From Fragum whitleyi (lineage: Eukaryota > Mollusca > Bivalvia > Cardiida > Cardiidae): DNA of 64,000 nt. The number at the start of each line of letters is the position of its first letter. Positions within the stretch are counted from its first letter, which is position 1. Made by a program: the position numbers and the translations under genes. Location: contig OX411557.1 of NCBI GenBank assembly GCA_948146395.1, positions 30,079,236-30,143,235 on the forward strand, written 5' to 3'. Below the pieces are notes generated by a model. That model was not told the origin of the DNA. It was given only the letters and a program-made list of their open reading frames with translations, and searched no databases. This document shows positions 62,815 through 64,000 of this stretch, in pieces.

Positions 62815-64000
62815 AACAAGAGGACCAAGATGGTCCTAGATCGCTCACCTGAGTCTCTATGACCCCTGGGACATCACATTAATTAGATAGGTAGATGTCA
62901 AAAAGAAGATAATTGCCTTAGATCAATACCATGGAACGTTTTCAGCCAAGAGCCGGACAGATATGCCTTTTTGCTCTTTGATTCTATGTAAAAAGGGATG
63001 TACCCGGCTGGACCCAAATGTGACCCCAGGGTCTTGATATGAACAAACTTGGTAGGGGCCCACAAGATGATACTACATACCAAAAATGCAAGCAGTGTGC
63101 CCTCTGGTATCAATTAAAGAAGATTTTAAAAGATTTTCGCTCTTTCATTCTATGTAAAAAGGGTTGCGCCCAAGTGGAGCCCTAATATCATCCTAGGGTC
63201 TTGATATGAACAAACTTGGTAGAGGTCCACTAGATGATACTACATACCAAATATGAAAGCTGTCTGCCTTCTGGTTTCATAGAAGAAGATTTTTAAAATT
63301 TCATTTTTTTACCCTTCGTGCTCATAAGAGCTAAAGGGATGCACCCATGCAGAGCCCGAATATGACCCAAGGATCTTGATATGAACAAACTTGGTAGAGG
63401 CCCACAAGGTGATGCTACACACCAAAAATTAAAGCTGTCTTTCATCTGGTTACAGAGAAGAAGATTTTTAAAGATTTTCGTACTTTGATTCTATGTAAAA
63501 AGGGTTGGGCCTGGGCAAAGTCCAAATATGACCCCAGGGCCTTGATATGAACAAACTTGGTAGAGGTCCACTAGATGATACTACATACCAAATATTAAAG
63601 CTGTCTGCCTTTTGGTTTCAGAGAAGAAGATTTTTGAAGATTTTCATTTTTTACCCTTCATGCTCATAAGAGATAAAGGGATGCACCCACGAAAAAGCCC
63701 AAATATAACCCAAGGGTCTTGTTATGAACAAACTTGGTAGAGGCCCACTAGGTAATGCTACACACCAAATATTTAAGCTTTCTGCCATCTGGTTACAGAA
63801 AAGAAGATTTTTAAAGATTTTCGCTCTTTGACTCTATGTAAAAAGGGTTGGGCCCGGGCAAAGCCCAAATATGACCCCAGGGTCTTGATATGAACAAACT
63901 TGGTAGAGGTCTACTAGATGATGCTACATACCAAATATGAAAGCTGTCTGCCTTCTGGTTTCAGAGAAGAAGATTTTTGAAAATATTCATATTTTCACCC
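62815..64000 (+). mobile_element. pearl-like element (175-bp core), runs off the window
   Basis: The head AACAAGAGGACCAAGATGGT with CGCTCACCTGAGTCTCTATG is almost the same as that of the 35888 element, followed by the same ~175-bp core units. The 3' end is beyond 64000. Confidence 0.78.

Noticed and set aside
62015..63113. Several 70-77-codon frames
   Set aside because: Translations of pearl-like core units.

Overview
The window is AT-rich, intron-rich, repeat-dense metazoan nuclear DNA, most likely from a bivalve mollusc. The evidence is conserved animal coding exons with GT-AG introns, a tRNA-derived SINE, Tc1/mariner-type elements, and many copies of non-autonomous elements built as 5' hairpin, ~145-175 bp tandem core, ACGG-like microsatellite and 3' hairpin. 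That layout matches the pearl/HINE-type elements described from bivalves. Species is not determined. No bacterial, plasmid or CRISPR features are seen.

Two protein-coding genes can be supported, both on the minus strand. (1) 7309-15152: the 3' part of a gene for a single-pass membrane receptor. Its exons encode an Ig-like domain, a transmembrane helix and a ~467-residue cytoplasmic tail rich in tyrosine motifs, including three YxxM sites (YLDM, YLDM, YMNM). The 5' end was not found. (2) 26731-60662: 21 exons encoding the last ~1,122 residues of TRIP12, a HECT-type E3 ubiquitin ligase, through the stop codon. The N-terminal half lies beyond 64000. All intron phases match, and one intron (after exon 56945-57200) appears to be GC-AG.

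Layout: 1-7308, intergenic DNA with SINEs, hairpin MITEs and one reverse pearl-like element. 7309-15152, receptor gene; its last intron holds a large palindrome and two abutting TIR elements. 15153-26730, intergenic DNA dominated by pearl-like arrays at 16630-19512, then AT-rich DNA with MITEs and SINEs. 26731-60662, TRIP12, whose introns are packed with pearl-like elements (several nested), a frameshifted Tc1/mariner copy (49467-51098), TTAA MITEs and SINEs. 60663-64000, SINE and two more pearl-like elements, the last running off the end.

The most unusual signal is in TRIP12. The 3' end of one HECT exon, with its splice donor, has been amplified into nine 63-bp (21-codon) units (31658-32224). 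Each unit carries an intact GTAAGT donor, so several in-frame splice choices are possible. Three other TRIP12 exons also have partial exon-plus-splice-junction copies in the neighbouring intron (28308-28405, 44600-44687, 48004-48105). At 47.8-48.4 kb these fragments alternate with a short hairpin element. A second strong signal is that the ends of the pearl-like elements co-vary between subfamilies, as expected if the pairing is functional.
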